This document shows positions 23,823 to 31,341 of a stretch of DNA of 64,000 bases, in pieces (position 1 is the stretch's first letter; every line of letters begins with the position of its first letter). The stretch is from the NCBI GenBank assembly GCA_038327685.1, contig JBBQLH010000003.1, forward strand, positions 14,273 to 78,272, given 5' to 3'. The notes under the pieces are model-generated. The model was not told the DNA's origin. It made no database searches and was given only the letters and a program-made list of their open reading frames with translations. The position numbers and the translations under genes are program-made. Source of the DNA: DASQFQ01 sp038327685. Its GTDB lineage: Bacteria > Actinomycetota > Thermoleophilia > Solirubrobacterales > Solirubrobacteraceae.

Positions 23823-23848
23823 GGTTTAGGCGTGCCATAATCAGGGTC
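23812..23848 (+). promoter_or_regulatory. leaderless promoter with DtxR/MntR-type operator
   Basis: -35 TTGCAA (23812-23817), 18 nt spacer, -10 CATAAT (23836-23841), and the GTG at 23849 about where transcription should begin, so the mRNA is probably leaderless. TTTAGGCGTGCCATAA (23825-23840) is a near-palindrome like DtxR/IdeR boxes and covers the -10. Autorepression by the downstream regulator is likely. Confidence 0.55.
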
Positions 23849-24526
23849 GTGCCGGTTCGTGACACTGCCATCTCCTCCGCCGTCGAGGACTACGCGAAGG
23901 CGATCTATGCGCTCGAGTCCCGTGGCGCGGAGACCGTCACCATGACCGCGATCGCGGGACGCCTGGGCGTCACGGCCGCGTCCGCGTCGGGGATGGTCCG
24001 CAAGCTCTGCGAGCTCGAGCTGGTCTCGCACGAGCCCTACAAGGGCGTGCGGCTGACCGAGCGCGGGGCCGAGGTGGCGCTCGAGGTCATCCGCCACCAC
24101 CGGCTGCTGGAGCTCTACCTCGCCGAGAGCCTCGGGCTCCCGTGGGACCGCGTGCACGCCGAGGCCGAGGTGCTCGAGCACGTCCTCTCCGAGGAGCTCG
24201 AGGACCTGATCGCCGCCAAGCTCGGCAACCCCACGCGCGACCCGCACGGCGACCCGATCCCGACGCGCGACCTCGTGATCGAGGAGACGCCGTCCGTCGC
24301 GATGTCCTCGCTGGAGCCCGGCGCGACCGGCACGTTCGCCCGCATCTCGGACTCCGACCCGGCGATGCTGCGCTACCTGGCCGAGCGCGGGATCGCGCCG
24401 GGGGAGCGCTTCGAGGTGCTCGAGAAGCAGCCCTTCGGGGGCCCGCTGTTCGCCTCGTTCGGCGACGCCGTCCACGTGCTCGGCGGCCAGCTCGCGGACG
24501 CCATGCGGGTGGAGATCGAGGCATGA
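23849..24526 (+). CDS. DtxR-family metal-dependent repressor (MntR/IdeR type)
   Basis: A 225-residue regulator with GTG start at the predicted transcription start. Residues 1-70 form the winged helix (SAVEDYAKAIYAL, then AGRLGVTAASASGMVRKL). The dimerisation and metal-binding domain has HHRLLELYLAESLGLPWDRVHAEAEVLEHVLSEE in parts, with the usual His/Glu ligands. A C-terminal SH3-like FeoA domain (about 150-225) is present, as in DtxR/IdeR. Its stop overlaps the Nramp transporter start by 4 nt, so manganese is the most likely co-repressor; iron cannot be excluded. Confidence 0.88.
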   Translation: MPVRDTAISSAVEDYAKAIYALESRGAETVTMTAIAGRLGVTAASASGMVRKLCELELVSHEPYKGVRLTERGAEVALEVIRHHRLLELYLAESLGLPWDRVHAEAEVLEHVLSEELEDLIAAKLGNPTRDPHGDPIPTRDLVIEETPSVAMSSLEPGATGTFARISDSDPAMLRYLAERGIAPGERFEVLEKQPFGGPLFASFGDAVHVLGGQLADAMRVEIEA

Positions 24527-25827
24527 GCGCGCCGCCTCCCGACCACGCCGTCGCGCTCCGCGAGCCCGTGCTGGGACCGCCGGTGCCGCACGTCAGCGCG
24601 CTGCGGGCCATCCGCGCCCGCGGCCGGATCCGCGGCCGCCTCGGCATGCTCGGCCCGGCCTTCGTCGCCGCGGTCGCCTACATCGATCCCGGCAACTTCG
24701 CCACCAACATCGCCGGCGGCGCGAAGTACGGCTTCCTGCTCGTCTGGGTGATCATCGCGGCGAACCTGATGGCGATGCTGGTGCAGTACCTGTCGGCCAA
24801 GGTCGGCGTCGCCACCGGCCGCAGCCTGCCCGAGCTGTGCCGCGAGGCGCTGCCGCGCCCCGTCACGTGGGGCCTGTGGGTGCAGGCGGAGATCATCGCG
24901 ATCGCGACCGACCTCGCAGAGTTCGTCGGGGCGGCGATCGCGCTCAACCTCCTGTTCGGCGTCCCGCCCTTCACCGCCGGCCTGATGACCGCCGCGGTGG
25001 CGTTCGGCATCCTCGCGCTGCAGACGCGCGGCTACCGCCGGTTCGAGCTCGCGATCGCCGCGCTGCTCGGGATCGTGCTGCTCGGCTTCGCCTACGACCT
25101 GTCGAACGTCAGCGTCGACGCGGGCGCCTTCGCGGGCGGCCTCGTCCCCGGCTTCCAGGGCACGGACTCGATCCTGATCGCCGTCGGCATCCTCGGCGCG
25201 ACGGTCATGCCGCACGTCGTCTATCTGCACTCCGCGCTCACCCAGAACCGCATCAAGCCCGAGGACGACGACGAGCGGCGCGAGCTCATGCGCTTCCAGC
25301 GCGTCGACGTGATGATCGCCATGGGGGTCGCGGGCATCATCAACCTGACGATGCTCGTGGTCGCCGCGGAGCTGTTCCACACGGCGGGCAAGACGGGCAT
25401 CCACACGATCGAGGGCGCCCACGCCGGCCTCAACACGCTGCTCGGCGGCGGGGCCGCGCTCGCCTTCGCCGTCGCCCTCCTGGCGTCGGGCCTCTCGAGC
25501 TCGAGCGTCGGCACGTACGCGGGCCAGGTCGTGATGCAGGGGTTCATCAACTTCCGGATCCCCCTGTTCCTGCGCCGCGCGATCACGATGATCCCGGCGC
25601 TCGTCGTGCTCGCGATGGGGCTCGATGCGACTTCGACGCTCGTGGCCTCCCAGGTCGTGCTGTCGTTCGGCATCCCGTTCGCGCTCGTGCCGATGATCCT
25701 GCTCACGCGCCGCCACGACCTCATGGGGGCGCTCGTCAACCGCCCAGCGACCACGGCGCTGGCCGGCGTCGTCGCCGCGCTGATCATCGGGCTCAACGCC
25801 TTCCTTCTGTACGAGACGTTCTTCTAG
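24523..25827 (+). CDS. mntH: Nramp-family Mn2+/Fe2+ transporter
   Basis: A 434-residue membrane protein with about 11 spans. The metal site motifs are present: AYIDPGNFATNIAGG in TM1 (DPGN) and GATVMPHVVYLHSALTQ in TM6 (MPH). Proton-coupled uptake of divalent metal into the cytosol is expected. Coupled to the DtxR-family gene by ATGA overlap, so the regulator and its target form one operon. Confidence 0.92.
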   Translation: MSAPPPDHAVALREPVLGPPVPHVSALRAIRARGRIRGRLGMLGPAFVAAVAYIDPGNFATNIAGGAKYGFLLVWVIIAANLMAMLVQYLSAKVGVATGRSLPELCREALPRPVTWGLWVQAEIIAIATDLAEFVGAAIALNLLFGVPPFTAGLMTAAVAFGILALQTRGYRRFELAIAALLGIVLLGFAYDLSNVSVDAGAFAGGLVPGFQGTDSILIAVGILGATVMPHVVYLHSALTQNRIKPEDDDERRELMRFQRVDVMIAMGVAGIINLTMLVVAAELFHTAGKTGIHTIEGAHAGLNTLLGGGAALAFAVALLASGLSSSSVGTYAGQVVMQGFINFRIPLFLRRAITMIPALVVLAMGLDATSTLVASQVVLSFGIPFALVPMILLTRRHDLMGALVNRPATTALAGVVAALIIGLNAFLLYETFF

Positions 25828-25869
25828 GAGTTGACGCCGACCGGTCGCTCGGCGAGCATCCGCCGAGCG

Positions 25870-26571
25870 ATGACGGACGTGGCGAAGGAGCGCGAGGAGG
25901 AGGCGGACGGCGAGACCCGCCGCCGGCCGCCGCGGCGACCGTCCGGCTCGGTGTCTCCGCGGCCGCGCCCGCAGCCCCGCGGGCGCGTGAGCGGCGCCAT
26001 CGTCCGCGCTCTCGGGCTCGTAGCCACGCTCGCGCTGCTCGGCGTCGGAGTGGCCGTGGTGCTCACGCTGACCCGCGACAACGGCGGCAAGTCGGAGCAG
26101 GAGACCTTCGCGCCGACACCGAAGCCGAAGAAGACTCCTGCGGGGCGGAAGGGGTCGCGCCCCCACCGGCCCCGGCTGACCCACGCTCAGCGCGCCTCGC
26201 GCGACGCGGCCGTCGCGCAGATGCGCACCCAGGGCTTCGAGCCGGTCGCGATCTCGACCTACAAGCCGCGCCAGAGCCTGCGCGTCCTGATCGGCCGGCC
26301 GAAGGCCTCGATGGGCGTTCGCGGCCGCCGCGCGTTCTTCTTCGTGCGCGAGCAGTACATCGGCACGGACTCGTCCTCACCGAGCGCGCGGCTCAAGGTC
26401 GCGAGCCAGGACAACAGCAAGATCACGCTTGCGTACACGCGCTTCGCCGCCGGCGACAAGCCGTGCTGCCCGAGCGACGGCACGGTCAAGGTGCGCTTCT
26501 CGATGGGCAACGGCCGCCTCCAGCCGCTCGACCCGATCCCGCCCGCGGCGGCCCGCCTGCCGCCGTCCTAG
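25870..26571 (+). CDS. membrane-anchored LppP/LprE-like protein
   Basis: A 233-residue protein. ATG 25870 is chosen; the TTG at 25831 directly abuts a TAGGAG sequence and is less likely. An Arg/Pro-rich cytosolic tail (about 45 residues) precedes one membrane span (IVRALGLVATLALLGVGVAVVL). The external domain ends in TRFAAGDKPCCPSDGTVKVRFSM, the Cys-pair block typical of mycobacterial LppP/LprE-type proteins, though here a TM anchor replaces the lipobox. Function unknown. Confidence 0.6.
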   Translation: MTDVAKEREEEADGETRRRPPRRPSGSVSPRPRPQPRGRVSGAIVRALGLVATLALLGVGVAVVLTLTRDNGGKSEQETFAPTPKPKKTPAGRKGSRPHRPRLTHAQRASRDAAVAQMRTQGFEPVAISTYKPRQSLRVLIGRPKASMGVRGRRAFFFVREQYIGTDSSSPSARLKVASQDNSKITLAYTRFAAGDKPCCPSDGTVKVRFSMGNGRLQPLDPIPPAAARLPPS

Positions 26572-26584
26572 CATCAAGCCCGTC

Positions 26585-27250
26585 ATGTGCGGGCGCTACA
26601 CCCTCACCCAGGTCGGGCCGCAACTCGTCGACGAGCGCTTCCGGCTCGGCGAGGTCGCGATCGAGCCGGCCACGCTCGGCCGTTTCAACGTCTGTCCGAC
26701 CGAGGACATCCTCGTCGTCACCCACAAGGGCCCGCGTGCCGTGCGCTGGGGCCTCGTGCCGTCGTGGTCCAAGGCGGTGGGGGCGGGACCCCTGCTGATC
26801 AACGCCCGCTCGGAGACGGTCGCGAGCAAGAGGGTCTTCTCGCGCCTGCTGGGCCGCCCCGAGCGCCGCTGCCTGGTGGTCGCCGACGGGTGGTACGAGT
26901 GGCTGCGCTCGGAGAAGAAGAGCGAGCCGCGCGTGCCGTTCCACTACCGCGTGGACGGCGGCGCGCTGTTCGCGTTCGCCGGGCTGTGCGACGTCGCGAA
27001 GATCGACGGCGAGTGGGTCCCGTCGGCCACGATCCTCACCACGACCGCCAACGAGGTCTGCGCGCCGGTCCACGACCGCATGCCGGTGGTGCTCTCCGGC
27101 CCGGAGGAGGAGGCCGCGTGGATGGAGGGCGGCGAGCTCGAGCTGCTCGTCCCGCTGCCGGCCGCGCGCACGAGCGCGGCGCCCGCCAATCCGGCGGTCA
27201 ACAAGGCCGGGGTCGAGGGTGCCGAGCTGCTCGTCGTGAACTCGGCCTAG
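26585..27250 (+). CDS. SOS response-associated peptidase family protein (SRAP, HMCES/YedK)
   Basis: A 221-residue protein that crosslinks abasic sites in single-stranded DNA. The essential Cys2 follows the initiator Met (MCGRYTLTQ). The other active-site residues are in INARSETVASKRVFSR (Asn), ADGWYEWLR (Glu) and VHDRMPVVL (His). Length is typical. No LexA box is obvious directly upstream; it lies 13 nt after the LppP-like gene. Confidence 0.92.
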   Translation: MCGRYTLTQVGPQLVDERFRLGEVAIEPATLGRFNVCPTEDILVVTHKGPRAVRWGLVPSWSKAVGAGPLLINARSETVASKRVFSRLLGRPERRCLVVADGWYEWLRSEKKSEPRVPFHYRVDGGALFAFAGLCDVAKIDGEWVPSATILTTTANEVCAPVHDRMPVVLSGPEEEAAWMEGGELELLVPLPAARTSAAPANPAVNKAGVEGAELLVVNSA

Positions 27251-27262
27251 TCTGCGTCGCCT

Positions 27263-27640
27263 ATGCCAATCAGGGCGCTCGTCCTCAGCCTGTTCCTCCT
27301 GCTCCTCTGCGCCGCGCCCGCGAGCGCGACGATCGTGCCCGGCAAGGGCATGGCCGGCGTCCGGCTCGGCCAGTGCCAGGAGCGGGTGATCCAGATCCTC
27401 GGCTTCCCCGACCGGACGTTCGGCACGCACGACTTCGCCGGCATCAAGTCGAGCTACTACTACAACGCGGAGGCGCTCAAGCTCGAGTTCCGGACCGGCC
27501 CGGGCCGGTGCCTGGTCCTGAGCTCGATCCGCACGCGAGGCGCCGAGGAGCGCAGGAAGGAGGGCGTCGGCAAGGGCACGACGCGCACGGCGCTGCGGGC
27601 CAAGCGTCCGCGTCGGGATCGTCATCGATTAGATGATTGA
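27263..27640 (+). CDS. small secreted protein with BamE/SmpA-like pattern, C-terminally truncated paralogue
   Basis: A 125-residue exported protein: signal peptide to about residue 23 (CAAPASA), then TIVPGKGMAGVRLGQCQERVIQILGFPDR in parts. The G-M-x-G-V-x-L-G ... LG-x-P-D pattern recalls SmpA/BamE-like modules that read calculated folding repeats, but homology is only suggestive. It is paralogous to the protein at 30228 (shared ATIVPG-GMAGVR, DFAG and EGVGKGT blocks) yet stops after the GVGKGT block, where the paralogue continues for about 45 residues including two Cys. Its last codons look shifted or deleted, so it may be a decaying copy. Confidence 0.6.
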   Translation: MPIRALVLSLFLLLLCAAPASATIVPGKGMAGVRLGQCQERVIQILGFPDRTFGTHDFAGIKSSYYYNAEALKLEFRTGPGRCLVLSSIRTRGAEERRKEGVGKGTTRTALRAKRPRRDRHRLDD

Positions 27641-27684
27641 TCCCACGGCCCGCGCAGGGCGCGAACGTGGATCGTGGATGCCCA

Positions 27685-27834
27685 GCGAACGCCAACGGCG
27701 GCTGGGCAGGAGTGGGTGCGGCGCGGCCGGGGTGGCGACGAGTGTCGTCTCTGCCCCCTCCTGGGTGGTCGAGACGACATTCGTCGCCTCGCGGCGGCTC
27801 GCTCCCGCTCCTACCCAGCCGCGGTTGACGTTCG
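27685..27834. repeat. fold-back (palindromic) repeat element, copy A
   Basis: Two arms, 27686-27751 and 27771-27834, are about 80% identical in inverted orientation; inner ends read GCGACGAGTGTCGTCTC and its near-complement. The 19 nt loop starts TGCCCC and ends GGTC. A transcript would form a roughly 65 bp hairpin. It lies in the 220 bp gap between convergent genes (secreted protein and tag). A second copy is at 47401-47536. No ORF inside. Confidence 0.75.
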
Positions 27835-27860
27835 ACAGCTCCGCGGGGTCGTGGAATCAG

Positions 27861-28454
27861 TCATCCAGCGCGCTCCCGCTCGGTGGGCTCGCGCGCGTCG
27901 CAGCCCTCGATGTGGTCGTTGACCAGCCCCATCGCCTGCATGAACGCGTAGACCGTCGTCGGGCCGACGAAGCGCCAGCCTCGGCGCTTGAGCTCCTTGG
28001 CCAGCGCGCGCGACTCCGCCGTCTCGCTCGGGCGGCTCGGGTCCCTCGCGGCGCCGGGCTCGTAGCACCAGACGAAGGCCGCGATCGAGCCCTCCGCCTC
28101 GACGAGCTCGATGGCGCGCTGCGCGTTGTTGATCGTCGCCTCGATCTTGCCGCGATGGCGGATGATCGCGGCATCGCCCAGCAGGCGCTCGACGTCGGCG
28201 GCGCCGAAGCGGGCGACCTGCTCGAAGTCGAAGCCGGCGAAGGCGCTGCGGAACGCCTCGCGCTTGCGCAGGATCGTCAGCCACGAGAGCCCGGACTGGA
28301 AGCCCTCGAGGCACAGCTTCTCGAACAGGCGCCGGTCGTCGGTCACGGGCCGGCCCCATTCCGTGTCGTGGTAGGGGCGGTACTCGGGCGCCGAGTCGCC
28401 CCACGCGCAACGCACGACGCCGTCGTCGCCGCGGACCAGGCCCTCTCCGGGCAT
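27861..28454 (-). CDS. tag: DNA-3-methyladenine glycosylase I
   Basis: A 197-residue base-excision repair enzyme that removes 3-methyladenine. Zinc and active-site residues are in VRCAWGDS (Cys), EYRPYHDTEWGRPV (His, Glu), LSWLTILRKREAFRSAF and the C-terminal VNDHIEGCDARE (His, Cys). Length agrees with the family. It starts at ATG 28454, overlapping by one base the stop of the upstream hydrolase (TGATG), so the two are co-transcribed. Confidence 0.93.
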   Translation of the reverse strand: MPGEGLVRGDDGVVRCAWGDSAPEYRPYHDTEWGRPVTDDRRLFEKLCLEGFQSGLSWLTILRKREAFRSAFAGFDFEQVARFGAADVERLLGDAAIIRHRGKIEATINNAQRAIELVEAEGSIAAFVWCYEPGAARDPSRPSETAESRALAKELKRRGWRFVGPTTVYAFMQAMGLVNDHIEGCDAREPTERERAG

Positions 28455-29308
28455 CAGGTCGTGGTTGCGGCGCGCGGGTCGCGCACGGCGTCGAGCGCCC
28501 TGCGCAACTGCGCGTTGAACTCGTCGGCGCGCGTGATCACGGAGGTGTGGTCGCCGCGGACCTCGAACACCGGCGCGCTCATCGCCGCTGCGAGCGCGCG
28601 CTGCTTGGCCGGCGGGACGGCGGTGTCCTCGATCGTCACGATCACCGCGCCGGGCGCGTCGAGACCGGCGATCCACGCGCGCGAGTTGTAGCGGCCGAGC
28701 TCGCGGCCCGCCTCGGCGATGTCAACCGAGTTGCCACGGCTGAGCTCCGCCGCCGTCCAGGTCGTGATCTGCGACTCCGGAAGGCCGCCGGCACGCAGGC
28801 CGCGCTGCCAGAACGACTCGGGCGCGAGGCCCATCGCGAGCCGCAGGGCCGCCATCGTGCGCCAGAACGTGCGCATCCGCCGGCCGCTCCAGTCCATCGC
28901 GGTGGCGCCGAGCACGACGCCGGTCACCCACTCCGGATGGTCGCGGGCGAGCAGCGAGGCGATCGGCCCGCCCATCGAGTAGCCGACTGCCAGCACGGGC
29001 GGGATCTGGAGCTGCGCGATCAGCCCCGCGACGTCGGCGGCGCAGTCGCGCAGCGAGAACGGCTCCGGCGAGCGCAGCCCGCGGCCGTGGCCGCGGTGGT
29101 CCACGGCCAGCACGCGGTAGCCCGCGTCGGCCAGCGGCTCGTACGCGCAGTACCAGTTGAGGTCGGCGGAGAACATCCAGCCGTGCAACAGCAGCACGGG
29201 GGGACCGTCGCCGCCGCTGTCGCGCAGGAACATCTCGCCGCGGCCGGGCACGTGCACGACGCAGCCGCTCGGCAGCGGGACGGGCGGCTCGGGGGCCCAG
29301 CGAGGCAT
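28454..29308 (-). CDS. alpha/beta-fold hydrolase
   Basis: A 284-residue protein with the oxyanion segment LLLHGWMFSADLNWY, VDHRGHGRG and nucleophile elbow AVGYSMGGPIA (GxSxG). The acid is likely in VIVTIEDTAVPP and the His in VRGDHTSVIT. Its preference for a cluster of Met/Trp residues near the cap suggests a hydrophobic ester, but the substrate is unknown. Divergent from nudC with 24 nt between starts. Confidence 0.88.
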   Translation of the reverse strand: MPRWAPEPPVPLPSGCVVHVPGRGEMFLRDSGGDGPPVLLLHGWMFSADLNWYCAYEPLADAGYRVLAVDHRGHGRGLRSPEPFSLRDCAADVAGLIAQLQIPPVLAVGYSMGGPIASLLARDHPEWVTGVVLGATAMDWSGRRMRTFWRTMAALRLAMGLAPESFWQRGLRAGGLPESQITTWTAAELSRGNSVDIAEAGRELGRYNSRAWIAGLDAPGAVIVTIEDTAVPPAKQRALAAAMSAPVFEVRGDHTSVITRADEFNAQLRRALDAVRDPRAATTT

Positions 29309-29332
29309 CGCGGCAGGGTACCGTCAGGCGTC

Positions 29333-30217
29333 GTGGCTACGCCCAACACCTTCGAGGGCGCACGCCTGGACCGCGAGACCATGCGGCGCCGGGACGCGGC
29401 CTGGGTGGCCGAGCGGCTCGACGATCCGACCAGCCGCGCCGTGGTCCTCGCCGAGACGGCGGTGCTCGTGGACGGCGAGCGGCTCGCGCTGGTCGAGCTG
29501 CCGGGGCTGCTTGTACGCGGGGCCGAGCCGCTGCTGCTCGGCGTCCAGGACGAGCGGGCGCTGTTCGCCGTCGATGCCGAGCCGCTCGACGCCGCGGCGC
29601 TCGCGCCCGCCGAGCTCGTGTCGGTCCGCGACATCGCGCCGCGGCTCGCCCAGGACGACGGCGGCCTGATCGCCTACGCGGCCGCATTGCTCAACTGGCA
29701 TCGCCGCCACGGCTTCTGCAGCGTGTGCGGGACGCCGAGCCGGATCGAGGAGGCGGGCCTGTTGCGCCGCTGCCCGGCGTGCGGCGCCGAGCATCACCCG
29801 CGCACCGATCCGGTCGTGATCATGCTCGTCGTCGACGAGGAGCGCGACCGCGTGCTGCTCGGCCGCCAGCCGAGCTGGCCGCCCGGCCGCTACTCCGCGC
29901 TGGCGGGGTTCGTCGAGCCGGGCGAGAGCCTCGAGGACGCGGTCGCCCGCGAGGTGCTCGAGGAGGCGGGCGTGGAGGTGACCGGCGCGCGTTATGACTC
30001 CTCGCAGCCGTGGCCGTTCCCGAGCTCGCTGATGCTGGGGTTCACGGCCGCGTACGTGAGCGGCGCGGCGGTGGCGAGCGACGGGGAGCTCGAAGAGGCG
30101 CGCTGGTTCTCGCGCGCGGAGCTCGAGGAGGCCGCCGCGGGCGGCGGCGAGATGCGCCTGCCGCCGCCGATCGCGATCGCGCGCACGCTGCTCGACGCCT
30201 GGCTCGAGCGGCGCTAA
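29333..30217 (+). CDS. nudC: NAD+ diphosphatase / NAD-RNA decapping hydrolase
   Basis: A 294-residue protein with GTG start. An N-terminal domain (1-125) is followed by a zinc ribbon (FCSVCGTPS and LRRCPACGAEHHPRTDP, four Cys) and a Nudix domain with GFVEPGESLEDAVAREVLEEAGV split as GFVEPGESLEDAVAREV and LEEAGV, the full Nudix box. SSQPWPFPSSLMLGF is the NudC-specific SQPWPFPxS motif for NAD(H). The enzyme splits NAD(H) into NMN and AMP and removes NAD caps from RNA. Confidence 0.94.
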   Translation: MATPNTFEGARLDRETMRRRDAAWVAERLDDPTSRAVVLAETAVLVDGERLALVELPGLLVRGAEPLLLGVQDERALFAVDAEPLDAAALAPAELVSVRDIAPRLAQDDGGLIAYAAALLNWHRRHGFCSVCGTPSRIEEAGLLRRCPACGAEHHPRTDPVVIMLVVDEERDRVLLGRQPSWPPGRYSALAGFVEPGESLEDAVAREVLEEAGVEVTGARYDSSQPWPFPSSLMLGFTAAYVSGAAVASDGELEEARWFSRAELEEAAAGGGEMRLPPPIAIARTLLDAWLERR

Positions 30218-30227
30218 CCTCGCCGCC

Positions 30228-30710
30228 ATGACGCGCGCCGTGCTGATCGCCGTTGCCCTGCTGGCGCTCTCCGCGGCGCCGGCGAGCGCGACGATCGTGC
30301 CCGGCAGGGGGATGGCCGGCGTGAGGGTGGACGACTGCGCCGCCAAGGTGCGGTCCAAGCTGGGGCAGCCAGACCGCACCGACCGGAGCGACGACTTCGC
30401 CGGTCCCGTGATCACCATGGTCTACCGCGGCCGTGGGCTGCGGTTGACGTTCCATTTCACCGGCAGCTGCCAGGCGCTGACGGCGATCTCGACCTCGAAG
30501 GGCCAGGAGCGGACGGCCGAGGGCGTCGGCAAGGGCACGCAGCTGCGGACACTGCGCGCGAGCCTGCCCGGCGAGCACTGCATTCGCTCGCATGGTCGCA
30601 TTGGGTCGTGCCACCTGGGAGCGTTCCGGCCGGGCCGGATCGTCACCGACTTCCGGATCGACTCCAAGCGGCGTGTGAGCAGCGCGCTCGTCGGTCGCGT
30701 GCTCGACTAA
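30228..30710 (+). CDS. small secreted protein with BamE/SmpA-like pattern (full-length paralogue)
   Basis: A 160-residue exported protein: signal peptide ending about residue 21 (SAAPASA), then TIVPGRGMAGVRVDDCAAKV and a fold rich in beta strands. It shares its first 105 residues with the protein at 27263 and has an extra C-terminal part with GEHCIRSHGRIGSCHLG (two Cys that could form a disulfide) and IVTDFRIDSKRRVSSALVGRV. Lies 10 nt after nudC and 5 nt before the next gene. Function unknown. Confidence 0.65.
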   Translation: MTRAVLIAVALLALSAAPASATIVPGRGMAGVRVDDCAAKVRSKLGQPDRTDRSDDFAGPVITMVYRGRGLRLTFHFTGSCQALTAISTSKGQERTAEGVGKGTQLRTLRASLPGEHCIRSHGRIGSCHLGAFRPGRIVTDFRIDSKRRVSSALVGRVLD

Positions 30711-30715
30711 GCCGG

Positions 30716-31084
30716 ATGGTCGACGCCGCCACGCTCCGGGCGTGGTGCCTGGCCCGGCCCGGAGTCACCGAGGAGATGCCGTTCGGCCCGGTCACCACGG
30801 TGTTCAAGGTCGAGGGGAAGCTGTTCGTGCTCAGCCGGCTCGACGCCGAGCCGCTCGAGATCTCGCTCAAGTGCGAGCCCGAGCTGGCGGAGGCGCTGCG
30901 GCGCGACCACGCGGCCGTGCGCCCGGGCTACCACCTCAACAAGCGCCACTGGAACACCGTCCTGTGCGACGGCTCGCTCCCGGACCCGATGATCATCGAC
31001 ATGCTCGAGGACTCCTACGACCTCGTCGTCAGTGCGATGTCGCGCGCGACGCGCGAGCGGCTCGGGTGGTCGGCGGGCGAATGA
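30716..31084 (+). CDS. MmcQ/YjbR family DNA-binding-like protein
   Basis: A 122-residue protein starting at ATG 30716. LRAWCLARPGVTEEMPFGPVTTVFKV is cited in parts: LARPGVTEEMPFGPVTTVF and SLKCEPELAEALRRDH, followed by PGYHLNKRHWNTVLCDGS and the C-terminal helix DSYDLVVSAM. This matches the MmcQ/YjbR family (CyaY-like fold), sometimes proposed to bind DNA. The stop overlaps the following ATG by 4 nt. Confidence 0.85.
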   Translation: MVDAATLRAWCLARPGVTEEMPFGPVTTVFKVEGKLFVLSRLDAEPLEISLKCEPELAEALRRDHAAVRPGYHLNKRHWNTVLCDGSLPDPMIIDMLEDSYDLVVSAMSRATRERLGWSAGE

Positions 31085-31341
31085 GCGCCTGGACCGCGCG
31101 GGACGTGCCCGACCAGGACGGCCGCAGCGTCGTCGTGACGGGCGTCAACAGCGGGATCGGCTTCCAGGCCGCGCGCATGCTCGCCGAGCGTGGGGCCGAC
31201 GTGGTCCTCGCAGTGCGTGACATAACGCGCGGCGAAGCGGCGGCAGGGAGGATCGGCGGCGCGGTGGAGGTGCGCCGGCTCGACCTCGCGACCTCGCCTC
31301 GGTGCGCGTACGACTTCAGCGACCCCGCGAGAACGGGCTGA
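31081..31341 (+). pseudogene. short-chain dehydrogenase, N-terminal fragment
   Basis: From ATG 31081 the first 70 or so residues are a normal SDR start: RSVVVTGVNSGIGFQAARML (NAD(P) site TGxxxGIG) and EVRRLDLA. At about 31290 the frame breaks: the expected LDLADLASVRAF reads LDLATSPRC before shifting, and the remaining 200 residues with the catalytic YxxxK are absent. The fragment then runs into the 3' end of the oppositely oriented DUF427 gene. It was probably cut by a deletion. Its start still overlaps the MmcQ gene stop. Confidence 0.85.

Noticed and set aside
27685..27834. Intrinsic terminator for the convergent genes
   Set aside because: Arms of about 65 bp with no T-run, and a second copy lies between genes that are not convergent.
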